Shown here in pieces: positions 1-6,446 of a stretch of 15,629 bases of DNA. The DNA is from an uncultured Oscillospiraceae bacterium (GTDB taxonomy: Bacteria > Bacillota > Clostridia > Oscillospirales > Oscillospiraceae): assembly GCA_934668605.1 (NCBI GenBank), contig CAKUNY010000035.1, positions 1 through 15,629 of the forward strand, in the 5' to 3' direction. The notes below the pieces were generated by a model, which was not told the origin of the DNA, did not search any database, and saw only the letters and a program-made list of their open reading frames with translations. Within the stretch, counting starts at the first letter, position 1; each line of letters starts with the position of its first letter. Made by a program: the position numbers and the translations under genes.

Positions 1-168
1 AAGGCCGTTTTTTATGGTCCGCACACCGGATAACTGAGAGGCAGAAAGCCGGAAAAGCCCGGAGTATCAAGGGAAAATAGCTCAAAAACTCGTGCAGTAC
101 GGCTTGAAGGCAGCTCGCCGCGCGCCGCAGTTCTCGAAGAGATAATTTTTCTTTTCCAATATGCAATG

Positions 169-196
169 GGCACCTGCGAAAGCGGGTGCCTTTTTT
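169..196 (+). terminator. Rho-independent terminator of an upstream transcript
   Basis: A 9-bp stem (169-177 paired with 182-190, one G-U pair) closes a GAAA tetraloop and is followed at once by six T (191-196). This is a textbook intrinsic terminator for transcription entering from the left edge. Confidence 0.85.
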
Positions 197-204
197 GCCG
201 TCCT

Positions 205-372
205 GCCGACGGCGGGGGCTTTTTTACTTCTTGCCGTGGCCAGGTATGGCCAGTGTACCTTCTGGCGTTACATGCCAGCTTGGCCTCTGGCGCTTGCCGC
301 CACGGCGAGAAGTAAAAAAGCGCCCTTGGCAGGCACTGCCGAATTGAAAAGCCCCGCCATCGGCACGATGGC
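205..372. repeat. Nested inverted repeats, structured intergenic element
   Basis: A 23-nt arm at 218-240 pairs with 299-321 with one G-U mismatch, enclosing 58 nt that contain further GGCC/CTGGC mini-palindromes. A second arm at 205-223 pairs with 347-364 (17 of 18 positions, one bulge) and shares the bases 218-223 with the first. The two pairings are therefore mutually exclusive. Smaller hairpins sit at 328-340 (5 bp) and 356-372 (7 bp, 3-nt loop). It could be a MITE/REP-like repeat, a structured RNA, or a string of bidirectional terminators. No transposase or reverse transcriptase is nearby. Confidence 0.6.
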
Positions 373-409
373 ATTCAAAAACTTTTTACACTCTGTCCAA
401 ATTTCCTTC

Positions 410-438
410 TTGGTTTTGTCACATTTGCCGTTTATTCT
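410..438 (+). promoter_or_regulatory. Weak candidate promoter for the lipoprotein gene
   Basis: TTGGTT (410-415) and TATTCT (433-438) are separated by 17 nt, giving 3/6 and 4/6 matches to the housekeeping consensus. It is the best-placed pair upstream of the lipoprotein start at 487, but the match is poor. Confidence 0.25.
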
Positions 439-486
439 GGCTCCAACGCTTTGAGGCGTGAAATCCCTAGGAAAGGAAGTCAGAAT

Positions 487-1236
487 ATGAAAAAGTTACT
501 CGCAATTTTGCTGGCGCTGAGTCTGCTTGTGCTCTGCGCCTGTTCTGCAAAAACATCTCAGGAGGCACAGGAAACAGTCACCGAAAACACGGCGGAATCG
601 TCCGACCAGCCGGAACAGACTGAAACCCCGGAGGACGCGGAGGACGCGGAAAACACGGATGCTTCGGAAGACGAGGCCAGCACGGCCGAAGAAGCGGACG
701 ACCGAATCAAGCCGCTTCCCGACTCGATTGACGCCGCCAATCTGACCGACGCGACTGTTGCGGCAAGCTTTGACGAGAGCGCGATCGAAACGCAGGATGG
801 CAAAACGTATCTGACGCTTCAGGTCTACGACTATGACCGCTATGACATGGTCGACATTTCGAAGCTCGCCGAAGGCAGCGTCATTGTTGCGGCTGGCAAG
901 GACATAACGGTCGATTCCGTCGAAGAAGACGGAACGCTTGTTCTTATCAACGGCGGCCTTACAAAAGGCGGCATGACGCTCACAACGGACGACGACGGCG
1001 TATACTACGAGCTGGGCGTAAACGATGTAAAATGCTATCAGGAAAAGGGCGAGGTAAAGCTCCCGCTCTCTGAGAATTTTACGCTCACGGACAACTCCGA
1101 CCCCGCAAATCCGAACCAGACCTTTGGCGCGGAGAAGCTCTCCGAGCTCGTCTCCGGCGGCTTTACGGCTTCCAACACGCTTGTCACCATCGAAAACGGT
1201 GAGATCGTCTCTATCGTTCGCAGCGAAACGCCGTAA
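487..1236 (+). CDS. Secreted lipoprotein of unknown function
   Basis: A 249-aa protein. I chose the ATG at 487 over an in-frame TTG at 451 because AAAGGAAG lies 8-10 nt upstream and the protein then begins with MKK and a hydrophobic core. A lipobox LCAC puts the lipidated cysteine at residue 19; cysteine at -2 is unusual, but the -3 and -1 positions fit. Residues ~22-75 form a Glu/Asp/Thr/Ser/Pro-rich linker that probably spans the cell wall. Residues ~80-249 look like a compact, mostly beta extracellular domain of acidic and polar composition. I do not recognise the family, and no catalytic motif is visible. It is monocistronic, with its own terminator directly downstream. Membrane anchoring is a confident inference; a substrate-binding or wall-associated role is only a guess. 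Confidence 0.85.
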   Translation: MKKLLAILLALSLLVLCACSAKTSQEAQETVTENTAESSDQPEQTETPEDAEDAENTDASEDEASTAEEADDRIKPLPDSIDAANLTDATVAASFDESAIETQDGKTYLTLQVYDYDRYDMVDISKLAEGSVIVAAGKDITVDSVEEDGTLVLINGGLTKGGMTLTTDDDGVYYELGVNDVKCYQEKGEVKLPLSENFTLTDNSDPANPNQTFGAEKLSELVSGGFTASNTLVTIENGEIVSIVRSETP

Positions 1237-1252
1237 TCACCCGGCGGCATAG

Positions 1253-1303
1253 AAAAACACCACTGTATCTGACCCGACCGAGCCGGAGCAGTGGTGTTTT
1301 TTT
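1253..1303 (+). terminator. Terminator of the lipoprotein gene
   Basis: The stem CACCACTG (1258-1265) pairs with CAGTGGTG (1289-1296) and is extended by an A run on the left and T7 on the right (1297-1303). The 23-nt loop is long. The A and T flanks mean it could also work on the opposite strand. Confidence 0.8.
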
Positions 1304-1359
1304 CGTCTTACACGGCGGGCAAAAGCAGTCCCAAACGCGGGAAAAAGGCGGGAAAAAGT

Positions 1360-1389
1360 GTCCGTTGGATGACTCCGACGGGCTTTTTC
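1360..1389 (+). terminator. Second hairpin with T tract
   Basis: A 10-bp stem (1360-1369 with 1374-1383, including G-U pairs) has a TGAC loop and is followed by T5 (1384-1388). It is probably a back-up terminator insulating the reductase operon from readthrough. Confidence 0.5.
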
Positions 1390-1446
1390 TGCGCGCGGCA
1401 CGTCCCATCTCGTTTGTGGGATGGCGTGGGAAATTTTGCACAAAAA

Positions 1447-1462
1447 GTTAGGTGAATCTAAC
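1447..1462. promoter_or_regulatory. Dyad resembling a DtxR/MntR-family operator
   Basis: GTTAGGTGAATCTAAC is an imperfect dyad with perfect GTTAG/CTAAC ends. It resembles the TTAGG...CTAA pattern bound by metal-sensing DtxR/MntR-type repressors. It lies just before TTGACG (1468-1473), which with AAGAAT (1492-1497, 18-nt spacing) could be a weak promoter. It is about 50 nt upstream of the stronger extended -10 promoter. The identification is by resemblance only. Confidence 0.3.
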
Positions 1463-1510
1463 CGCTTTTGACGAAAAACCTGATTTTCAAAAAGAATTCT
1501 TTTGCCATAC

Positions 1511-1540
1511 TGGACTTTTGCGGAGCGCGTGTGCTATAAT
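1511..1540 (+). promoter_or_regulatory. Promoter of the methylene-THF reductase operon
   Basis: A perfect TATAAT (1535-1540) is preceded by TG one base upstream (1532-1533), making an extended -10. TGGACT (1511-1516) is a 4/6 match to the -35 box with an 18-nt spacer. Transcription would begin near 1547, giving a leader of about 54 nt before the start codon. Confidence 0.75.
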
Positions 1541-1600
1541 CGAACATGGTAATCGTTTGCAGCCAAACGAAGAACAAAAAATGTAAGAGGGTGATATTTT

Positions 1601-3571
1601 TTGGATTATACCAAGTACGTGTTGAAGAGCCAGGAAGAGCTTGAAAGCATGCTGGCGGGGAAGGACAATTTCTTCGTCGTCGCCTGCAACAAGTGCTTCA
1701 AAGAGTTCGAAACCACCGAGGAGCCGGATTGCGGCTGCTTCACCGCCATTGCTGAGGCACAGGGCAAGCACATCACCGGTTCTGTCAAGGTAGACTTCCT
1801 GTGCAACAAGATCCAAACCGAAAAGACGCTTGCGGGCATTGTCCCCGAGGGAACCGAGAACGTTGTTGTCGTTTCCTGCGGCCTCGGCGTGCAGACGGTG
1901 GCAGACCTTGCTGCGGTTCCCACATTTACCGCAACCAACTCCCTGAACTACATCGGCCATCATGGCATGGCGCTGACGAAGAAGACCTGCGGCGCGTGCG
2001 CCCAGTGCTATCTGAACGCCACGGGCGGCATCTGTCCCATCGTCGACTGCTCGAAGAGCCTTGTCAACGGCCAGTGCGGCGGCGCGAAGAACGGCAAGTG
2101 CGAGATCGATCCCAAAAAGGACTGCGCTTGGGAAAAGATCTATCAGCGGCTCGAAAAGCAGGGTCGGACGAAGGAATTCCTCGATCAGCCCATCCAGCTG
2201 CGGGACTACTCCGTTGCGAATGTCGACGAGATTCAGGCCTATGTTACCGAAGCCAGAGCCAGACGCTTTGAGGGCTTCTACGGCGGCGTGCATCCCACCG
2301 AGCACAAGGATTACACCGAGCATCTGGCACTCCAGAAGTTCCCGGAGCCCGATACCGTCATCCTGCCGCTTGCCATGCACATCGGCGCGCCCGCCAATCC
2401 CGTTGTGAACCCCGGCGACTATGTGAAGGTCGGCCAGCTCATCGGCGAGCAGGCCGGCTTTATCGGCGCGCCCGTTCACTCCAGCGTCAGCGGCACGGTC
2501 GTGGCCGTTGAGCCCCATACGCACCCCAATAAGGGTCCTGGCATCCTGAGCGTCGTCATCAAAAATGATGGTAAGAACACGCTTCACGAATCCGTCGTCC
2601 CCAATAAGCCCCTTGAGGAGCTGACCGCGGACGAGATCATCGACATCGTCAAGGAAAAGGGCATCGTCGGCATGGGCGGCGCAACGTTCCCGACCTATGT
2701 CAAGCTGAAGCCCGGCAAGCCCATCGACGCCGTTCTCATTAACGGCTCCGAGTGCGAGCCCTACTTAACCGCCGACCACCGCATCATGCTCGAGTACGCC
2801 GACGATATCGTCTTCGGCCTGCGCGCGATGATGAAGGCCGTCTCCGCGCCCGAGGGCGTCATCCTCATCGAGGACAACAAGCCCGACGCCGTGGCGCTCA
2901 TGGAAGAGAAGGTCGCGCCGTATGACAACATCCGCGTTGTCGCCGCGAAGACCCAGTACCCCGAAGGTGCTGAAAAGATGCTCATCAAGAAGGTCATGGG
3001 TCGTCAGGTTCCCAGCGGCAAGCTGCCGGCAGACGTCGGCTGCGTTGTGAGCAACACCTCGACCGCCAAGGCCATTTCCGACGCGATTCAGAAGGGCATG
3101 CCGCTCGTCGAGCGCGCGGTGTCCGTGACGGGCGACTTCATCCGCAACCCCGGCAACTACATGGTCAAGCTCGGCACCAACGTCCAGGAGATCATCGATC
3201 ACTGCGGCGGCGTGACGGGTGACGACATCGTTCTGAAAATGGGCGGCCCCATGATGGGCGCTCCCATTCACGACACCAACGTTCCCATCATCAAGGGCTC
3301 CAACGGCATCATCGCCATCGCCGCCGACCACACGGAGGAAAAAGAGTGCATCAAGTGCGGCCGCTGCGTAGACGTCTGTCCTATGGAGCTGAAGCCCTTG
3401 GAATTCTACAAGTATGGCCAGCTGGGCGACGCGGAGAAGCTTCTGTCGCTGAACATCATGGACTGCTTCTCCTGCAAGTGCTGCGAGTACATCTGCTCGT
3501 CCAAGATTCCTCTGGTGTCCAAAATCAACGCCGCCAAGGGTCTGGTCATGCCCCTGCTGAAGAAGAAATAA
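1601..3571 (+). CDS. rnfC2: RnfC2-like subunit with N-terminal MetV module
   Basis: A 656-aa cytoplasmic electron-input subunit of methylene-THF reductase. It starts at TTG 1601, with an AGAGGGTGAT ribosome site six nt upstream. Residues 1-~200 are a MetV-type cysteine-rich domain: C29/C32, C44/C46, then C130, C133, C136, C145, C150, C159, C167 and C175. Residues ~225-656 follow RnfC order: a biotinyl-like N-domain, the flavin/nucleotide glycine loop GMGGATFP (G357-P364), an SLBB-like part, then two 4Fe-4S motifs at C583/586/589/593 and C622/625/628/632, the second with an extra C627. In acetogens, RnfC2 is the NADH-oxidising flavin subunit that works with MetV and MetF, so I infer NADH (or NADPH) donates electrons here. 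It is the first gene of the operon, with metV 15 nt downstream. A membrane Rnf role is unlikely because no other rnf genes are present. Confidence 0.9.
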   Translation: MDYTKYVLKSQEELESMLAGKDNFFVVACNKCFKEFETTEEPDCGCFTAIAEAQGKHITGSVKVDFLCNKIQTEKTLAGIVPEGTENVVVVSCGLGVQTVADLAAVPTFTATNSLNYIGHHGMALTKKTCGACAQCYLNATGGICPIVDCSKSLVNGQCGGAKNGKCEIDPKKDCAWEKIYQRLEKQGRTKEFLDQPIQLRDYSVANVDEIQAYVTEARARRFEGFYGGVHPTEHKDYTEHLALQKFPEPDTVILPLAMHIGAPANPVVNPGDYVKVGQLIGEQAGFIGAPVHSSVSGTVVAVEPHTHPNKGPGILSVVIKNDGKNTLHESVVPNKPLEELTADEIIDIVKEKGIVGMGGATFPTYVKLKPGKPIDAVLINGSECEPYLTADHRIMLEYADDIVFGLRAMMKAVSAPEGVILIEDNKPDAVALMEEKVAPYDNIRVVAAKTQYPEGAEKMLIKKVMGRQVPSGKLPADVGCVVSNTSTAKAISDAIQKGMPLVERAVSVTGDFIRNPGNYMVKLGTNVQEIIDHCGGVTGDDIVLKMGGPMMGAPIHDTNVPIIKGSNGIIAIAADHTEEKECIKCGRCVDVCPMELKPLEFYKYGQLGDAEKLLSLNIMDCFSCKCCEYICSSKIPLVSKINAAKGLVMPLLKKK

Positions 3572-3586
3572 GGGGGAGAGAACGAT

Positions 3587-4222
3587 ATGCTGATTACAAG
3601 ACTGAAATCCGAAGAAACCATTACCTCCCTCTGCACCGGCAAGGTGTTTATCATCAACTGCCACGGCTGTAAGGAAGTGGGCTTCCCCGAGGAGGAAGCA
3701 AATGCGCTCCAGAAAAAGCTCGCGGACGCCGGTAAGGTCGTCGGCACGCTGACCACCGACTATGTCTGCAACCCCACGGAGCTTGCGCTGCGCCTGAGAG
3801 CGCCCATGCCGAAGATCGCGGAGGCGGACGCCGTTCTGGTGTTCTCCTGCGGCGTCGGCGTACAGACCATCTCCGAGATGCTGGAAGATAAGCCCGTATA
3901 CGCCTGCTGCGATACCGTGGAGCTTCCCGGCTTCCAGGGCGTCACGCCGCTCGAATACGACTGCGGCCAGTGCGGCGAGTGCTTCTTGAACCTGACGGGC
4001 GGTATCTGTCCGATCACGGCGTGCTCGAAGAGCCTTGTCAACGGCCCCTGCGGCGGCACCAAGAACGGCAAATGCGAGGTTTGCCCCACGATGGACTGCG
4101 GCTGGGAGCGCATCATTCAGCGCCTCAAGGCACAGGGACGGCTCGACGTTCTGCGCTGTCCCACGCAGCTTCATGATTTCAATACCGATCAGGCTACAAT
4201 GGCCGCCAAAGAATCTGAATAA
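3587..4222 (+). CDS. metV: MetV, Fe-S/zinc subunit of methylene-THF reductase
   Basis: A 211-aa protein of the family called the methylene-THF reductase C-terminal domain. In acetogens it partners MetF and passes electrons to it. The start at 3587 has a GGGGGAG ribosome site. Visible cysteine motifs are C25/C28 (CHGC), C126, C129, C132, C141, C146, C155, C163, C166 and C171, in the order CGQCGEC, GGICPITAC, GPCGG, NGKCEVCP, DCGWE. The same motif string appears in the N-terminal part of the upstream gene, so the operon encodes two MetV modules. The stand-alone copy has C166 where the fused copy has Asp170. It lies 15 nt after the RnfC2-like gene and 16 nt before metF, in a tight operon. Whether the cysteines bind Fe-S clusters, zinc or both cannot be read from sequence. 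Confidence 0.92.
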   Translation: MLITRLKSEETITSLCTGKVFIINCHGCKEVGFPEEEANALQKKLADAGKVVGTLTTDYVCNPTELALRLRAPMPKIAEADAVLVFSCGVGVQTISEMLEDKPVYACCDTVELPGFQGVTPLEYDCGQCGECFLNLTGGICPITACSKSLVNGPCGGTKNGKCEVCPTMDCGWERIIQRLKAQGRLDVLRCPTQLHDFNTDQATMAAKESE

Positions 4223-4238
4223 TCAGGAGTGATGAATT

Positions 4239-5120
4239 ATGAGAATTACGGAACTGTTTCAGAACAGAGAATTTGTAGTTTCCGCTGAGATCGGCCCCCC
4301 CAAGGGAATTCACATCGACGGCCTGGTAGAAGAGGCGAAGGAATATCTCACCGGCGTTCACTATGTCAACGTCACCGATAACCAGTCCTCCGTCATGCGT
4401 CTGGGCGGTCTTGCAACCTGCAAGGTGCTCAAGGATGCGGGTCTTACCCCCATCTTCCAGCTGACCTGCCGCGACCGCAACCGCATCGCGCTTCAGTCCG
4501 ATCTTCTGAGCGCCGCGATGCTCGGCATCGACAACATCCTTTGCCTCACCGGCGACCACACCAAGCTGGGCGACCATCCGCAGGCAAAGCCCGTGTTTGA
4601 CCTGGACTCCGTGTCGCTGCTGCATGCCGCGAGCCTGCTCGAAACCGGCAAGGATCTGGGCGGCAACGAGCTCGTGGGCGAGGCTCCGAAGTTTGCCAAG
4701 GGCGCCGTCGTGTCCCCGTGCTCCGACTCCATTGACGCGCAGCTCGTGAAGATGGAGCGCAAGGTCAAGGCCGGCGCGGAATTCTTCCAGACGCAGGCTG
4801 TCTTTGAGCCCGAAAAGTTCATCAAGTTCATGGAAGCTGCCAAGCAGTTCGGCAAGCCCGTGCAGGTCGGCATCATCATCCCGAAGTCTGCCGGTATGTG
4901 CAAGTTCATGAACAACAACGTCGCGGGCGTTCATATCCCCGACGAGCTGATCGCCGAGCTTCAGGCCGACAAGGAAAAGACCAAGGCCGGTATCACCGGT
5001 GTGGAAATTGCCGCGCGCATCATCCGCGAGTGCAAGCCCTACTGCCAGGGTGTCCATATCATGTCCCTCGGCTGGGAATCCAAGGTTCCCGCCCTTCTGG
5101 AACAGGCTGGCCTCAAGTAA
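4239..5120 (+). CDS. metF: Methylenetetrahydrofolate reductase MetF
   Basis: A 293-aa FAD-dependent TIM-barrel enzyme that reduces 5,10-methylene-THF to 5-methyl-THF, supplying methyl groups for methionine or acetyl-CoA synthesis. The length is normal for bacterial MetF. Visible family residues are Glu17 in SAEIGPP (equivalent to the E. coli catalytic Glu28), Asp106 in LTGDH (FAD/folate Asp120 equivalent) and Gln186 in FFQTQAVF (Gln183 equivalent), with a C-terminal GVHIMSLGWE segment. The start at 4239 is set by AGGAGTGAT a few nt upstream; an ATG at 4232 is out of frame. As third gene after rnfC2 and metV, it is very probably the catalytic subunit of a multi-subunit reductase that takes electrons through MetV rather than directly from NADH. 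A strong terminator follows. Confidence 0.96.
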   Translation: MRITELFQNREFVVSAEIGPPKGIHIDGLVEEAKEYLTGVHYVNVTDNQSSVMRLGGLATCKVLKDAGLTPIFQLTCRDRNRIALQSDLLSAAMLGIDNILCLTGDHTKLGDHPQAKPVFDLDSVSLLHAASLLETGKDLGGNELVGEAPKFAKGAVVSPCSDSIDAQLVKMERKVKAGAEFFQTQAVFEPEKFIKFMEAAKQFGKPVQVGIIIPKSAGMCKFMNNNVAGVHIPDELIAELQADKEKTKAGITGVEIAARIIRECKPYCQGVHIMSLGWESKVPALLEQAGLK

Positions 5121-5139
5121 GATCGAAACCGCATAAATC

Positions 5140-5179
5140 AAAAGCCTCTGCGTACCGAGATGGTATGCAGAGGCTTTTT
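5140..5179 (+). terminator. Terminator of the reductase operon
   Basis: A 17-bp stem (5140-5156 with 5162-5178, one G-U) with a 5-nt loop ends in T5 (5175-5179). The left arm begins with A4, so it may also act on transcripts coming from the minus-strand pilus arm. Confidence 0.93.
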
Positions 5180-5254
5180 GCGTCTCGTGGTATGCTGTTT
5201 CGCAATTTTCCGCGGATGTACGTTACGAATTTCCCGCATTCTACCCGGGAGATT

Positions 5255-5400
5255 CGTAGGGGTCGATTGAGCACATCGACCCGGCAAATAAACCCGTTTT
5301 TACGGAAATCCAATGCGAATTCGATGGTACCCAATGGGGCGATGTGGGCATCGCCCCCTACGCAAAGAGGGAAAATTGATGTGCGCAATCGCCCCATACG
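5255..5400 (+). repeat. Composite palindromic repeat, copy A
   Basis: It starts with CGTAGGGGTCGAT and a CATCGACCC palindrome, continues through a GTTTTTACG spacer, then has the hairpin GGGGCGATG/CATCGCCCC (5336-5344 with 5349-5357), CCCTACGCAAAGAGGG, and a degraded second palindrome. The reverse complement of 13401-13606 has the same parts in the same order, with three palindrome units instead of one and a half. It sits in the 3' region of the convergent metF and signal peptidase genes. The palindromes may help stop minus-strand transcription. Short GC palindromes of this kind are common intergenic repeats in gut Clostridia. Confidence 0.8.
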
Positions 5401-5421
5401 CATGGTTGGGAAACTCGTCGT

Positions 5422-6006
5422 TCAATTCAGTGCGCCGAAGGCGCTCAGCGGCCAGACGCGGAAGACGACCTTGCCGACGATCTGGTCGGCCGCGATGCAG
5501 CCGACGATGCTGCTGCGAGAATCAATGGACACGCTCCGGTTGTCGCCCATGACAAAATAGCGCTGATCGGGCACCTGATACGGAAGCTCGATATCCGTCT
5601 CGCCGAAAGCCTTTTCCGTGAGATACGGCTCATCAAGAGGCGTACCGTTTACGCTGACGGTTCCGTCCTCATCGACATTGACATAGTCGGACGAGCCCGC
5701 GATATAGCGCTTGATGAGAAGCTTGTTGCCGTGGTAAAAGGCGATGATATCGCCGGAAGAGAAGTCCTTGGTCTTTACGCTGATGAGGATCTCGCCGTTT
5801 TGAAGCGTCGGCGCCATCGAGCTTCCATACACGCGCAAAACCGGCATCCAGAGCGTTGCCGCCAGAACGGCCAGCGCCGCGACAACGATCAGGATCGCAA
5901 TCGTGCTCCGAAGCGTCCTGTGATACCGGCGCTTGTAGCGCAGGCGGCGGCGTTCGGCGTCCAGCTGCTGGGCTGTCGGAAGGGATGTTTCGTTGGTGGT
6001 CAGCAT
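5422..6006 (-). CDS. Type I signal peptidase of the pilus locus
   Basis: A 194-aa S26-family serine peptidase that would cleave signal peptides of exported pilins. I chose the ATG at 6006 over one at 6012 because GGAG then sits 7 nt upstream rather than abutting the start. Residues ~16-33 are highly basic, ~34-54 form one membrane segment, and the catalytic domain faces outward. The Ser-Lys dyad is Ser63 in GSSMAPTL and Lys99 in LLIKRYIA, and the MGDNRSVSIDSR box follows. It is the last gene of the adhesin arm, 61 nt after the coiled-coil gene. Dedicated signal peptidases are known in streptococcal and other Gram-positive pilus islands, so I infer a locus-specific role. It could also process other secreted proteins. 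Confidence 0.92.
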   Translation of the reverse strand: MLTTNETSLPTAQQLDAERRRLRYKRRYHRTLRSTIAILIVVAALAVLAATLWMPVLRVYGSSMAPTLQNGEILISVKTKDFSSGDIIAFYHGNKLLIKRYIAGSSDYVNVDEDGTVSVNGTPLDEPYLTEKAFGETDIELPYQVPDQRYFVMGDNRSVSIDSRSSIVGCIAADQIVGKVVFRVWPLSAFGALN

Positions 6007-6067
6007 GCTCATTCTCCGTTTCGTGTTTTCTTCGCGTCATCCAGCAAAATCTGCTGCCTGCTGCTGT

Positions 6068-6418
6068 CTAGCGCGCGTTCGCCTCCTTGAGAAGCTTCTG
6101 CGCCTGTTCCTCGGCCTGCCGCACAAGTTCGTCCGCCTGCCGCTTTGCCGCGGCAAGCTTTCGCTCGGCAACGGATAACGACTCCTTCGCGCAAAGAAGA
6201 TACTGGTCGGCGGCAGCCTGCGCGGCCTCAAAGACGCCATTTACCCGCAGCGCAGCCTCCGCGATGGAGCCGGCTTCGCGCATTTCCAGCTGCCGGTTTT
6301 CCAGCTGCGCGGTCAGATCCTGATTCTGCGCGGTAAGCGCCTCATTCTGCGTTTGCAGCTCGAAGAGAATATCGATGAGCTCGGCGCGGCTGAGCCTTCG
6401 AAGCTCCTTATCGGTCAT
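6068..6418 (-). CDS. Small coiled-coil protein, unknown function
   Basis: A 116-aa cytoplasmic-looking protein with no signal peptide or membrane segment. After a short N-terminal helix rich in Leu/Arg (MTDKELRRLSRAELI), residues ~18-45 and ~75-116 have heptad-like Leu/Gln/Ala spacing with many Lys/Glu, typical of long coiled coils. The ribosome site is weak (GGTGGTGAA about 8 nt upstream). It begins 28 nt after the adhesin stop and precedes the signal peptidase, so the three genes are probably co-transcribed. I do not recognise a family; general resemblance to DivIVA-like or ATP-synthase-b-like helices is only compositional. Its placement suggests a role linked to pilus export or positioning, which is inference. 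Confidence 0.75.
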   Translation of the reverse strand: MTDKELRRLSRAELIDILFELQTQNEALTAQNQDLTAQLENRQLEMREAGSIAEAALRVNGVFEAAQAAADQYLLCAKESLSVAERKLAAAKRQADELVRQAEEQAQKLLKEANAR

Positions 6419-6446
6419 AGGGTTTCACCACCGTTTTTTGTGTGTT

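Larger units (their letters stand above)
1..486. other. Intergenic region with no convincing gene
   Basis: No reading frame here has both a plausible ribosome binding site and protein-like composition. The open frames that exist cross strong hairpins and look accidental. The first ~35 bases could be the 3' end of a plus-strand gene cut by the window edge: a frame from base 1 reaches a stop at 31-33, and a second frame from base 2 stops at 35-37. The stretch is too short to choose between them. The plus-strand terminator at 169-196 supports an upstream plus-strand transcript. Bases 205-372 hold nested inverted repeats, annotated separately, and the lipoprotein leader follows. Confidence 0.6.

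Noticed and set aside
205..372. Retron or integron attC reading of the long stems
   Set aside because: No reverse transcriptase or integrase is in the window, and the conserved attC or msr-msd features are not visible.
161..454. Possible 97-aa plus-strand protein
   Set aside because: It runs through the terminator and the nested inverted repeats and has no ribosome binding site, so it is very unlikely to be coding.
1601..3571. Membrane Rnf complex subunit RnfC
   Set aside because: No rnfDGEAB genes flank it; the gene is in an operon with metV and metF and carries a MetV module, so the reductase role fits better.
2765..4174. Long minus-strand open frame (469 codons) opposite rnfC2 and metV, and a similar one at 1487-2587
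   Set aside because: Antisense shadows of GC-rich genes with clear Fe-S motifs. They cross the gene boundary between rnfC2 and metV and lack start signals.
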